A stretch of 64,000 nt of DNA from Taxillus chinensis. Its lineage: Eukaryota; Streptophyta; Magnoliopsida; Santalales; Loranthaceae. The stretch covers positions 52,509,427 to 52,573,426 of the forward strand of contig CM042089.1 of the NCBI GenBank assembly GCA_023512835.1. Direction: 5' to 3'. Below the pieces are notes generated by a model. The model had not been told where the DNA came from. It saw only the letters and a program-made list of their open reading frames with translations, and searched no databases. Below, one piece after another: positions 1 to 11,561 of the stretch (its first letter is position 1; each line of letters opens with the position of its first letter). Position numbers and translations under genes: made by a program.

Positions 1-187
1 ATAGCTAGTGTAAGCAATTTGTGTGCCTCCGCTTCCGTTGCAGTTTGTATTATTTCTTTGATTGTTGCCCGTGGAAGATATTCACGCCCACCGTAAGTTG
101 TGACCTCCGGTGAGTCCCATACCTGGCTTTCCCATAATCTCGGCAAAGGCCCTTCGGCATGACCTTCCGGCTCGGGCGGATAGACTT

Positions 188-616
188 TCATTTTGTTTTC
201 CACGAGGATATCCGGTAATCTTCGTATTCTTCTATTGTGGGAACAAGATCTAGGCCATTGAAGTTGAAGCACCGCCGTCGAGGTTCCCAGAAATAAATGG
301 CTGCCCCAAGCATATCCGTATCGGCCAGTAGCTCGGTTACATGGAGCAAATCCCCAAACTGTTGTATGTATACGCTTTTCCTTTCGTCTGACCATTGCTT
401 CCATATTGTCTGTACCTCCTTAGTGTAGTCCAACTGATCTTCTATGATAACATGTTCTACCTTGTAGGCCTCTCCTGGCGGGAAATCTCCAAGGCGAAGT
501 TGAATGTCTCCTGATCCTTGGGCCACTACTGTGACAGTCTCCTTGTCCTGAAGGCCTTTTAGGAGATGACTGAAAGTTGCCATGCCTATATGAATGATGA
601 ATGTCATGTTATGCAT
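188..616 (-). pseudogene. Ogre/Tat ORF1 fragment (DUF7745-like)
   Basis: An ATG at 616 opens a 142-residue frame. Its second half has the pattern of the plant DUF7745 family: aromatic/aliphatic helices, then FGDLLHV, a W-E-P-R-R-R-C-F segment near residues 110-117, and the hallmark LVPTIEEYEDY near residues 124-134. The frame stops at 188, but a neighbouring frame stays open from about 200 to 1, so one indel seems to have broken it. Such ORFs lie between the 5' LTR and gag in Tat/Ogre elements, and their role is unknown. The place, about 575 bp downstream of the PBS on the same strand, agrees with that. It could also be an unrelated DUF7745 gag-like protein. Confidence 0.6.
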
Positions 617-1190
617 GATGATAGGTTAGGATGACAAGTCAGGACAAAGAATAAACCAATAGTAAAGACAGTCAAATGTGCAGGGGATGACTTAAGGACT
701 ACCCTACAAAACAAAGGTTAGCATGGCACGGAATGAGCAAGCAAAATGTGGGTCAATACCCCTGATGGGCTTTTATTGCTACCCCTATCTTATTCGTTGG
801 TTCCCAAACTTCCTAAATAGAGGGCTCCGTACACCATGGGATTTACCGGAGGGGGATCTTAAAAGGACGTGCCTTAAAAGAACCTCAAGCTTGAGTGAGG
901 AGTCCGAAGCCCCATTGCGGATAATGATCAATGCGCTGGGGACCGTACTGAACCTCGCTAACCTAAATTGTGTTAAACCCGAGTATAGGGTTATGCATGA
1001 ATGCAACAAGTATGGAAAGCAATAAATCACAACTATCATGGTAATGAAAGCGTATAAATAAATCACAGTTTAAATGACAATTGTATAAAAACAACTTGGC
1101 ATGACAGTTACATATATACAATAGCACAATTAAATATAACCTCCTAAGTCCTAGTTCTAGACCTAACTCTCTAAAGTGTTCATTCTTATT
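617..1190 (-). other. Untranslated leader of the Ogre-like element
   Basis: Lies between the PBS and ORF1. Short frames on both strands here (for example 723-1025 and 785-1066) overlap each other and match no known family. I see no gene. Confidence 0.5.
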
Positions 1191-1208
1191 TCCCCAGCAG
1201 AGTCGCCA
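1191..1208 (-). promoter_or_regulatory. Primer-binding site, Ogre-like element
   Basis: Minus strand TGGCGACTCTGCTGGGGA, two bases inside the LTR edge. It ends in TGG like all tRNA-3'-CCA PBSs and resembles the arginine-tRNA site reported for Ogre elements. The tRNA identity is from memory. Confidence 0.65.
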
Positions 1209-1665
1209 GCTGTCATCACTGGTTTTCGTCCGGGCCCTTTTGGGGTGAGCTCAAACTAAACCAATGGTGAGAAATTTTAGAGTCGCCACCAGCTGTTTTT
1301 GGGGTACAGTTGGATACCCTCTACTTCGAGTAGTTTTAAGTGTGTGGTCTGCGTTATCAGAGATGGGTTCGGGAGTTGGTTACGTGTAGGGAAGGATTAG
1401 CACCCCTACAGCGCCCTTTCGGTATCTAATTTAGGAGGGGGAGGTTTTATTTTATTTGTCTTGCCATAGTCAAGTTAAGTTTCCTAAAAAGTCTAGGATT
1501 TTTATTTAGCTAAATTATTTATTAAGGCCATGGTTAAAATGGATTTATCCTAAATTTTTAAAGGGAATCCTAAAAAGTTTTGGGTTTTGTTTGAAATGGA
1601 GAACGAGACCCTATAGGTTGGTTTTGGGTTTTTGGTTTTGTTTTGGAGTCCTAGAAAATGATTTT

Positions 1666-1694
1666 TTTTATTTTCCCTTTTTTTTTGTTTTTTT

Positions 1695-1725
<31 letters not shown>

Positions 1726-2015
1726 TTTTGGAAGACATTTGGAAAACATTTCATGAAAACATTTTCAAAACATGTTGTTGAAGATATTTTTTAAAAAAAA
1801 GGATATTTTATTGGAAAAACGTTTTGTTTTGTTTTGTTTTTTTTTGTTTTCTTTTTTGTTTTTTTGAAATTGGAAATGCATATATCAAAATAGATGTGGA
1901 GTGTGTGAGTGTGACATCCACAAAAAATAAAATCACTCTTTTTTTTCTTTTTTTCTTTTTCTTCATCCTTTCCCTTTGCTCTCTCTCTTTTTTCCTTTGT
2001 TGTTTTTTTTTTACT
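1666..2015. repeat. T-rich low-complexity tract
   Basis: Long runs of T and TTTTG/TTTTC words inside the Ogre-like LTR. They yield spurious Phe/Leu-rich frames on the + strand and Lys-rich frames on the minus strand. Not coding. Confidence 0.8.
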
Positions 2016-2477
2016 ACGCTTTACATATTACACATACACATAGGAAGAAATACAGGGAAAATGCAATGGAAAAAGGTTGAAAAGCAATTACATCAAATGT
2101 AGATGAACTAAAAAACGAAAATTAGAAAAATGCTAAAACAAATACATCAAATATAGATACAAGTCAGCTAAAAAAAAGAGTGAAAAGATAAGGGCTGAAC
2201 CAACTTTGAATCTTCTGCTTGAGCTCCCTCTGATGCTGATGGTCACCACCTGCTTAGAACCAGCAACATTTGATAACGAGGTTTGTGAGGGGGGTTTCTT
2301 GGTATTTGAAGAGATGTATTTTCTGGGTTTGATATCCTTGCTAGCTGGATATAAGGAGGGTAAGCGTGAGGAGTGGGGATTGGAACAGGATTGGTATCCC
2401 CCTCTCTCTTTCTTTCTCTCTCCACGAACCAGGTTTTTTCAATCCCCCTCTCTCCTTTTTTTTTTTCAACGAATCTC

Positions 2478-3987
2478 TGACAGGCAAGATTTTAATTGCA
2501 ATTTTTAGCCTCTCTAAAAGAGCTAGCTAATGTCGTTAAATCTCTCTTCAAGATAATAAATTCCCTAAGTTTGCACTAAAAGAATAGCAGCAAGCAAGGG
2601 GTCGAACCCACAGGGATTAGCCTAGTTTTCTAGTTCTCAAATCAAAACACCCAATTACTCTTGTTCTATAAAATGTCTTGGCAAAAAGTTTTCTTTTTTA
2701 AACTAAATATCTAATTTTTATTTGGTTTTCTAAATAAACAAGAAAGTAAGTTGATTTTAGGATTAAGATTCAAGGATTAAAGGCATCTAGGGTCACAATT
2801 TCACCTCCCTATGTTATCTCTACTGGTTCATGGTATTAGGGTTGTCGATTGAAAACATGCTAAACATAAGCCAAGGACAACAAATGGTCATTGAGGTCCT
2901 TTTAAGAGTTGTATGCCAGAATGGTCATCAAAACACACAAACATGCAAAGCCAATAAATCATACTTGCAAAAGGATAATGATCACACCAATTACAAATAA
3001 GTTATGAATCTCAATCGCCCTGCACTAGGGCTAAGAATACCAAGGTGTACATCCAAAGATAGAATTAAGAACAGATTCATAAAACATGCAAAACTCAATC
3101 ATCCAATCCTAATATTGATAAACACAAGAAAGCAACAAGGGGGCTACATTGCTCCCTAGATTATAAGAACTACTCACGCATGATTACAAGCAAACACAAA
3201 GCGGAAAAGCTCAACATCTTCTTCTGATCACGCGCACAAGAAAGCTTCAAATCCAGGCTCCAAAACCGTGGCGGGCGGCGGGCGGCGCGACGGCTGCTCT
3301 CCTAGGTCAAGGAGCACCTCCAAGTCGTGGAGCCTCTCTCTCTCTCAAAAACGTGTAGGGGGTTAGGCATACAAAGCATGGGGCGTGGAGCTCTTATTTA
3401 TAGAGTTTGGATGGGCCTTGAGGTGTGTAACCTAGCCCATCTATCAAAACGGCGTAGTTTTGATAAGTAACACTCGAAACATTAAAAACTCCATCTTCCA
3501 TCCACAATTTGGACATGGGCCTTCGAAAACAAATGATCGGCATGGAAAAACGATAGGATCGGTCCAAAAATATCTCGCACGTCAATTTGCACGTGATATG
3601 GTGAATTCACGTGCACCTCCAAATCAGCTCAAACTTCTCCCCAAGCTTCCTTGCATCTTGTAGAGGCCTGAGAGGCAAAAATAGGCTTGCACGTGAAATG
3701 GGTGAATTCACGTTCAGCTCCAAATGCTCTGAAATTTCTGTGGTAGGTAGATGACATCATTCTAAGAAACTTTTTGTTCTTGCACGCAAATTGTTTGAGG
3801 CCATCTACTATGTCAAAAGTGAGGTCCAAAATCTGCCAAAACAACCTTAAAAACGCATGTATTTGCAACTAGCATCTTCCTAGGGGTTAGAGCAAATATA
3901 TATGATATATGAAGCAATAAGGCTCTAATCATGCTCTTAAACATCCTAAATAAACACTAGAATAATGGCATAAAATGCACGTTATCA
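2478..3987 (-). repeat. Solo LTR of the A1 (Athila-like) family
   Basis: A 1,510-bp copy of the A1 LTR with no internal region. It begins TGACAGGCAAG, ends CACGTTATCA and is flanked by a perfect 5-bp duplication, ATCTC, at 2473-2477 and 3988-3992. This is the signature of LTR-LTR recombination after insertion. Near its left edge it has extra bases (about 2484-2500) compared with the two A1 LTRs. It carries the same TATA box, AAAACTACG-type palindrome and CACGTG palindromes as A1. Confidence 0.93.
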
Positions 3988-4540
3988 ATCTCCCCCTCTC
4001 TCTGTTTTTTTTTGATGGCTCTCTTCAACGAAAACAGGCTCTCTCTCTCTTTTTTTTTTCTTTATGTTTCTGCTCCACTCTCTTGTGCAGGGGCGGACTC
4101 AGGCGTTCTCTCTTTTTTTTTTTTTTTTTTTCTGGGTCCTCCTCCCTCTTTTTTGATGACTCTCTTCAATGAAAAGAGGCTCTCCCCTTTCAATCCACCC
4201 AAAGAACTCTCCGTGCGCGAGGGTCAAGACGCATCTTAAGGGCGCAGAAAATTTTTGGCTGGATTCTCATTAATTGCTGCATTTAATGCTCTATTATGAA
4301 GGCAGCGTTTTTTAATTGCAGATTCTGTATTTTGTCTGGTGGACAGCTTGTGCGGGAAACAGGGGAGCTCGTGATTGCCTTTTTGAAGTTGTATTTTAGC
4401 AGCACATGTGGTTGACAGGTTGGTGAGTTATTCCTTGTTAGGTGGCCAGCGCAGAAGACGGGTCTCGTGAAGCCAGCGAGAAAAATAAGCCAGCGAGGAA
4501 GTCAGTGAGAAAAATCAGCGAAGGCAAAAAAACAGGGTCG

Positions 4541-5163
4541 GAGGTTCAAAGTGTCGGCAGGTCAGAGCGTCGGCAGGGTCGAAGCTTCGGTGGGTCGAAT
4601 TTCAGTGGGGCAAAAGTCAACGGTCAACGGGTCGAAGTGTCGGCAGGTCGAAGGTCAACGGTCAACGGGCCGAAAACTTACTGGTATTGCAGGTCAAGGT
4701 TCGAAGGTCGGAGTGTCGGCAGGTCGAAGGTCAACGGTCAACGGGTTGAAGGGTCGAAGGTCGGAGGTTGACAGGCTTCGAGGGTCCGAGGGTCGTAGGT
4801 CAAGGTTCGAAAGTCGCGGGTCGAAGTGTCGGCAGGGAGGCTTCGAGGGTCGAAGGTGAAAGGCGTACGGGTACCGCGGGTCGAAGGTTGGAGTGTCGGC
4901 AGCGAGGCTTCGAGGGTGGAAGGGTCGAAGGTCAGAAATCAGCAGGTCAACGGGGCTTCGAGGATTCGAGGCTCCGAGGTTTCGATGCTTCGAGGCTTCG
5001 ATGCTTCGGGGCTTCGAGCTTCGGGGCTTCGAGGCTTCGGGGCTTCGAGCTTCGGGGCTTCGGAGCTTCGAGCTTCGGGGCTTCGAGGCTTCGAGGCTTC
5101 GGGGCTTCGAGGCTTCGAAGGTTAACGGGTCGCAGTGTCGGCAGGTCAACGGCCAACGGTCAA
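4541..5163. repeat. TTCGA-rich minisatellite in the Ogre-like LTR
   Basis: Imperfect short tandem units: first variants of GTCGGCAGGTCGAAGGTCAA (about 4550-4940), then variants of GGCTTCGAGGCTTCGGGG (about 4945-5125). Several overlapping frames on both strands stay open because of the repeat, giving Arg/Gly/Ser/Phe-rich peptides that I regard as spurious. Confidence 0.8.
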
Positions 5164-5661
5164 CCCCAAAGTTTTTTTTTTAATTACCTTTTTACCCCCA
5201 TCAAAAATGCAAAAATGGATAACCTTCCAGGAATTGTTTGGGGAGATCCGTATTCGCCTACATAGGCATTTTGAAGAGTTTCGCATGATCACTTTTGCGG
5301 GCAGTTTGACCAGGGGCATTGACCGTCTTTTGGCAAGTTTGACTTTTTCCAACGAAAGTTGTTTTGGCCATAACTTCTTCATTTTAAGTCCGATTTGAGC
5401 TCGATCAAGTGCGTTGGTCTCGAATTTTCATCCTCCATCACCTGGTGTTGGTCTTGGGGCGCTTCAAGGACTTGTAGCAAAAGTCATTGATTTTGAACTC
5501 CCCCATCCGTGTCAATTGTATCCATCCCATGCAGATTGAGGTAGACCATTCCTTGGAAGTATGGGATCATTGTGGACCTGTTCAATAAGGTATATGGCAT
5601 GGGTAGAAAGGTATATCAAATGGGGTTAGTATGTCCAACCCGGACAAAATAGGGTCCTACA

Positions 5662-7398
5662 GCTTTGATAAATGTAACACTCCCTCGAAGACTCGTAGAA
5701 CACTGCCTCGAAGATCACCGCCTCGGAGGCTCGTAGTCGCGGCCTTGAAGATCGCTGGAAATGTGGCCTCGAAGATCTGTCTCCAAGATCAAACCTTCGA
5801 CCCTCAAACCTTCAAACTTCGACCCTCGATCTTCGACCCTACGACCAAATCTTCGGGTCTTCCACCTTTCGACCCAAGCGTTCGCCCAGGGTACTGTTCA
5901 TCTTCGTTCCAACTTGTTCTTCCCAAAACACGGGTCATTACAACACTTGAGCAACGAGGAAGCCAAATCCATTAAACTTTGGCCCTCAGGACTGTGACCC
6001 TATGAAGTTGCGTAGAGAGTCTCCAAGCTTCAAGGCTACAAAGAAGCAGCCTTCGAGGCAGCAGTTCTTTGATGCTTTGTGCTTCATGATCGACTAAGGA
6101 TTCAGCAACAGTGTGGATTCCTCTGGACTTTTCAACACTTAACAACATGAATATGACGCATATGATATCTCATATAAAATCATGCATGATGAATAGTGCT
6201 GTAAATGGAATTATGAGTACATGCTCAGAGCTTGAATTCTTTCAACCGTAATACCTGGTTTACATGTACGACTACTGTTTTATGACCATTTACCTTTTTA
6301 TTACCCTTAGAAATGACTAAGTGCTTCATCATCTAATATTTTATGCAGAAAATTGATCACCATGTTAACATAGCATCCAGTAAACCATAGTCAATTCATT
6401 TCAACAACCCAATCATGAATTCGACAGTCGGCTCACATATAAGCAAAACTCACTCAGTGAAGGCCTCACCCTCTCACTCTCGGATCAGCATGTGAGTGTG
6501 ATTCAGAAACTAGGATTACACTAATTGGTATGCTCATGGTCAACCGAATCTTACCACAAACCCTGTTCCAACAATGATTTTTAGTTCAGCATAGATGATG
6601 AGAGACAAGATGGCCCTATTGAGAATCAGAACACACACTCTAGCATTGTCTAATTTACAACACAGAGAATACACAGAGTTTGGAGTTTGAGCGTATGGAT
6701 TTTCTATGTGAGTTGTCCTCTTCTTTTTTATAGCGCCATATTTGAGTGCTTATTCATGATCCTTTTTATGTGGCAGAGCTCAACACTGATTCTTTGATAA
6801 GCTCAAATACATAACTCCAACTATTACTCTGAAAAGGAGCACATTCGAGGGGGATAGTGAGGACTCCCCCTTAAATAGGCAATCTATCTTCTATTCTCAT
6901 TTTGTCTTTTTCACCTTGCCTTTTTCTAGTGAAAAGTATTAGCACTTTTTGAGTAATAAGCTTTTTATGATTCTCAAATACTACAGCCTCAATCATTCTT
7001 AGAGCATTAAATCATTGAGGATCCTTTCTGTGCAAGCCAACAGTACCATGAGATACTACAGTTCCTACTAGTTAATGAATGCAATGCCACACAGGTGATA
7101 TTCACTCAGAAGAAAAACAACATATAATGGGAATATCATTCAGTAATTATGAAGGGAAATTCACTCATTTCACTCAAGACTTGCTGAATCATGATAGGAT
7201 GTACAAAAGACTTATACCAGGTTCAGAGGTAGCAAGTTTCATCCATGTGATTTCTTAATTACTCGTAATAGAAATGTATGAATCACACTTAGGCACTGCT
7301 AATTTTTCATGGAGAGATAACTAGTTATTAACAATGTCATACTTATGTTCATGCACAAGTACTTAGTTTGAAGTGAAACATAGGACATGCACTAAGAA
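5662..7398 (-). other. 3' internal non-coding region of C1; no gene seen
   Basis: About 1.7 kb between the end of the C1 RNase H and the Ogre-like insertion. Sireviruses usually have a long region between pol and the 3' LTR. On the minus strand there is a PPT-like run, ATTTAAGGGGGAGT (about 6867-6880), and a TATA-like GCTATAAAAAAG (about 6738-6750). At 5673-5942 a TTCGA/CTCGTAG-rich block begins TGTAAC and ends ATTACA, like a small LTR, but its flanks show no duplication. No convincing ORF and no second C1 LTR were found here. Confidence 0.45.
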
Positions 7399-9570
7399 TT
7401 ATGGAGTTAAATCTAGCATGCCGAGTTTTGACAAAAGTTCATTAAACCTAGCTTCGTGCAGTGGTTTGGTGAATATGTCGGCAAGATGGTCATCAGTGGA
7501 TATATACTCAAGGGAAATGTCCTTCTTCAGCATATGGTCACGTATGAAGTGATGTCTGACCTCGATGTGCTTGGTTTTAGGATACATGACAGGATTGTTG
7601 GAAATTGCAATGGCACTTGTGTTGTCACAGTATAATGGCACAGCCTTCATGTTAAATCCATAATCTAAAAGTTGACTGGCCATCCAAAGCAGCTGAGCAC
7701 AACAACTTCCTGCAGCAATATATTCAGCTTCAACCGTTGAGGCTGAAACTGAATTCTGTTTCTTGCTGAACCAGGATACAAGTCTATTGCCAAGTAGTTG
7801 GCATGTTCCACTTGTGCTCTTCCTATCAATCCTGCAACCAGCAAAGTCTATATCTAGAAAGCCTCTCGGTTTGAAATCAGACTCCTTTGGGTACCAAAGT
7901 CCAAAATTCTCAGTTCCCTTGAGATACCGCATAATCCTCTTGACATGAGACATATGAGACTCCTTGGGATTTGCTTGGTATCTTGCACAGATGCATGTTG
8001 CGAACATTATATCATGTCTGCTTGATGTTAGATACAGCAAGGATCCAATCATGCTTCTGTATTCTGTGATATCCACTTCTTTGCCTGCTTCATCTATATC
8101 CAATTTGGCATTTGTAAGAATATGAGTTTTCATGTGAGTCACATCAGTCATCTTGAATTTCTTCAGAATCTCCTTAGTGTATTTGGTTTGACTGATAAAG
8201 ATCTCATCCTTCAACTGCTTGACCTCCAACTCAAGAAAGAATGAAAGTTCTCCCATCATACTCATTTCATATTCACTTTTCATCAGATGGGAGAAGTCTT
8301 CACACTGCTTTTTATCCCTTGATCCAAAGATGATGTCATCAACATAAATCTGAAAAGATGATCCTTTTCCTTCCTTGAGAAATAGGGTGGGTCAATCTTG
8401 CCTTTTCTGAACTTCTTTTTGATCAGAAACTCGGACAATGTTTCATACCGAGCTCTGGGAGCTTGTTTTAGTCCATATAAAGCCTTCTTCAGTTTGTACA
8501 CCTTGTGTTCTTGGTTTGGCTCTAGAAATCCAGGAGGTTGTTCAATGTAGACTTCTTCTTGGAGGTCTACGTTAAGGAATGCACTCTTGACATCCATTTG
8601 ATAAACCTTGAAGTCCTTGAATGCTGCATATGCTAAAAACATGCGGATGGCCTATAGTCTAGCAGCTGGTTTAGTCAATTCCTTCTTCTTGTCTGTACCC
8701 TTTTGTAACCAGTCTAGCCTTGTTTCTAATCACAATACCATCAGCATCAAGTTTATTTCTGAAGACCCATTTCACGCCAACGATTTATTGTGATCTAGGC
8801 ATGTTGACTAACTCCCATACTTTCAGTCTCTTGAACTGATTGAGCTCTTTTTGCATAGCGTCAATCCAATAGTGATCCTAAACTGCATCATCAATTGCTT
8901 TTGGCTCCACTTGTGATAAGAAACACATGTATAGATTCTCATGAACTGTGGCAGCCCTTATTTTGACCTGTGCAGTAGGATCTCCTATTATTAGTTCAGA
9001 TTAGTGGTCCTTTAACCTTCTCCTTGCCTTTGGAAGGTCTTCTCTTTCTTCATGATGAATGCTCAACTGCTCTATGTTAGGTACTTGGGCTGGTGGAAGT
9101 GACAGAGACTAAACAGGTTGAATGTTAAGGTCATGATCTTCTGTTGATTTTTGACTTGATTCTGCAGCAACCGGTTCAGCTCTTTGGTCTTCAGGTTTAG
9201 GTACATCTTCCACTAGTTCAATTGTTGTAGGGTTGTCTATGTCTTGGTCTTCTACTATGATAGTATCCTGCACTTCATTTACATTTTGGTCTCCTTTCTA
9301 CATACCATGGTTAGTCTCATCAAAAGAAACATGAATAGACTCTTCAATAGTTTTAGTCCTTCTATTAAACACACGATAAGCCTTACTAGTCATAGAATAT
9401 CCAACAAGATACCCATCATCTGACTTGGCATCAAACTTATTCAAGTAGTCCTTGCCATTGTTCAGAATATAGCAAGTACACCCAAAGATCCTTAGGTGAC
9501 CAATGTTTAGTCTCCTTCCCTTCTATAACTCATAGGGTGTGTTCATGGCTCGTTTGTCAATTAAAGTTCT
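7399..9570 (-). pseudogene. C1 pol, C-terminal part: integrase end, reverse transcriptase, RNase H
   Basis: Reads 9570 to 7399 on the minus strand. First comes the integrase C-terminal region, continuing directly from the codons cut at 19044. Next is copia RT with YQMDVKSAFLN (about 8600), KKALYGLKQAPRA (about 8450-8490) and YVDD at 8335-8346, which lies in a shifted frame. Last is RNase H with the SWFSKKQNSVSASTVEAEY block, the DNTSAI motif and the terminal HLADIFTKPLHEARF. Frameshifts separate the RT from the intact 294-residue C-terminal frame (7399-8283), and several stops lie upstream. It would have made cDNA from element RNA. It is dead and cut off from its N-terminal half by T1. Confidence 0.9.
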
Positions 9571-9575
9571 GTTTT

Positions 9576-11546
9576 TGTAAGGACCCGTACCTTGAGTTAG
9601 TCACAATTTTGCCTTCTGAGTAGGGTTTTTTTCTAGATTTTGACCTAGTGAATGGGCTCAAATGAATTCACGTGCAAAAGGAAAGATGCTTCGAATGATG
9701 TCCTCTATCTACCACAGAAGTTTCAGACCAAACGGACGTGTATGTGAGGTGCACGTGAAATGGGTCCATTTCACATGCAAGTGTGGTTGTCTTCTACATG
9801 ATGCAAGGAGGCTAGGGGTGAAGTTTGAGCGCATTTGGAGTGCATATGGAGTTGCACGTGAATTGGGGAATTCACGTTCAAATTGGCGTACAGCCATATT
9901 TTTGCATGGTTCCCTTGGTTTTGACATTCTAATGATCTTTCTCCAAAGGACCATGTTGAAATTCTGAGTATTTTGGCCTATATGGGTGCGGAAAGGTGCT
10001 AACTTGTGTGATCAAAACTACGTTGTTTTGATCCTGGGATTTACTTAATCAAAACTACGTCGTTTTGATGTGGGTAGTGTCTATATAATGAGGGCTTGAG
10101 TTTGAGTTTAGGGTTCTTGCGTTCTTCTTTGCTGCAGCTGCTGCCAGAGAGAGAGAGAGAGAGAGAGAGGATCTCCGGGCAGTTGCCATGGTGGTTCGCG
10201 TCGTTGGAAGGTATCTAACGTAGAGGTTAGGATAAAAGTCTGAGGTAGGGATTCATGTTCTTCCTAACTCTCCTCTGTTCTAGGATATTCGCCTATATAT
10301 ATATATGTAAATCCATATAGGTGTGATCTCCTACATGGATGTTGGCCTTCAGTGGCATGTTCTGTTGATTCTGATGTTGAATTTGGCCTGAGGATTTTCT
10401 GGGTTTGTTTATGCCCACCATGTGTTTGATGAAATGTCTGTGAGGCCTGCACACTATGTATTTGATAAAATGTCTGTGAGGCCTGCATGCCATGTATTCA
10501 ATATAATGCCTGTGAGACCTTGTATATGGGTGTCTGATGATATACCTGTGTGATTGGTGTGTACTGTGTTTGATTTGTATTTGATAAAAATCCTGTAAGG
10601 CTGATGTGTGTGGCTTGTATCTGACCATGTTGGTCCCTCTGAAATAAAGTGTAAATACTGTGCTGAGTTTACGTGTTAAGATGTAATGCTATGCTGTTCT
10701 GCTGGTCTGTTTGAGACTGAGCTGAGATATGGGCCAGGCACAATAGCTAGACCCCTTGAGATTTGGCTAGGACGTGGTCCTGAGTCTCGGTGTAGCACTC
10801 ACGACGGTGGGCTAAGTCTACACCCATTCCTGAGGATAGGTATGGCGCCCGAGGAGGTGGTTGACCATATCTGACTCGGGTGGAAAATGTTGCATTGGTG
10901 TCCATGCAACATTCGCCTGGATGTGGTATGTCATGTTGCCGTGGTGGCGGGGTGTCCTCTGCCCTTCAGTGCAGGCTCAGGTAAAGAGTGTTTACTGGGT
11001 GATGTTTGCTGCTTTAGCCTTAGGCATGACACGAGCACAAGCATACACATATCATGTATGTTGTAGAGCGGGACGGGTCTGGGGAGACTGGATCCCTACT
11101 GAGCTATGGTTTGCTCACCCCTCCTATAAACTGTCCTTTTGCAGGGTTTAACAGGCAGTAGGTGAAGGCTGAGGAGCTAGGCCCCTGAGGCTAGGAGTTT
11201 TATGTTATTTCCTTTGTCGTGCTCGTGGTTTTATGTTCTGGAATTTGGTTTGGTTTTATTTGTAACAGTACACCTGGCTTCATAGGGGTTTTTCCCCGAC
11301 TGGGTTATAATAAACATTTAGTCTTTGAAATGAAATAAAATGAGATGTTGTTATTCAATTTGTGTTTGTGTGCATGGTTTGGGAGTAGGAGCATGCCCCT
11401 TGGCATGTTAGCCTGGTTGTGCAGGTTTGGGACAGCACCCGTGCCAGAAGTCCTTTTAAGGTGCTTGCACCAACCCCTTGTCCCTTCGGGTGCGGGCATG
11501 GGCAGTCACTACTCATTTCTAAGTGGAAGGAAATTGGGGCGTGACA
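9576..11546 (+). repeat. T1 5' LTR
   Basis: 1,971 bp from TGTAAGGACC to GGGGCGTGACA. Contains the U3 promoter module, an AG microsatellite (about 10147-10169) and a short TA run. The frames at 10264-11566 are LTR sequence repeated in the 3' LTR and are not genes. Confidence 0.95.
9655..10089 (+). promoter_or_regulatory. T1 U3 promoter module with TATA box
   Basis: CACGTG/CACGTGAA words arranged as inverted pairs (about 9668-9880), then two copies of an AAAACTACGTNGTTTT palindrome (about 10014-10060), then TATATAA at 10083-10089. Repeated in the 3' LTR (about 17130-17562). CACGTG is the core of G-box/ABRE sites bound by bZIP and bHLH factors. Promoter function is inferred from this arrangement. 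Confidence 0.65.
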
Positions 11547-11549
11547 ATA

Positions 11550-11561
11550 TGGTATCAGAGC
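11550..11561 (+). promoter_or_regulatory. T1 primer-binding site
   Basis: TGGTATCAGAGC, complementary to the 3' end of plant initiator methionine tRNA, three bases after the LTR. Confidence 0.9.

Larger units (their letters stand above)
1..5661 (-). mobile_element. Ogre/Tat-like Ty3/gypsy element, 5' portion (continues off the left edge)
   Basis: Minus-strand LTR retrotransposon of which only the 5' LTR (1211-5661), PBS (1191-1208), leader and first ORF are in the window. The large LTR (about 2.9 kb without a nested solo LTR), an arginine-tRNA-type PBS and an extra ORF before gag fit the Tat/Ogre lineage. The right edge ends in CCTACA and is followed by GCTTT (5662-5666), the expected target duplication; its partner would lie outside the window. 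It interrupts the 3' internal part of the minus-strand copia element C1. The lineage is inferred, since pol is not visible. Confidence 0.65.
1211..5661 (-). repeat. 5' LTR of the Ogre-like element, interrupted by a solo LTR
   Basis: On the minus strand it starts TGTAGGACCC (5661) and ends GATGACA (1211) next to the PBS, giving TG...CA ends. It contains a solo Athila-type LTR (2478-3987), a pyrimidine/T-rich stretch and a TTCGA-rich minisatellite. Without the solo LTR and one TSD copy it is about 2.94 kb. The second LTR is outside the window, so the call rests on the PBS and the end motifs. Confidence 0.65.

Noticed and set aside
4442..5265. Several overlapping Arg/Gly/Ser/Phe-rich ORFs on both strands
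   Set aside because: They arise from the TTCGA-rich minisatellite, which is free of stops in many frames; no domain is visible.
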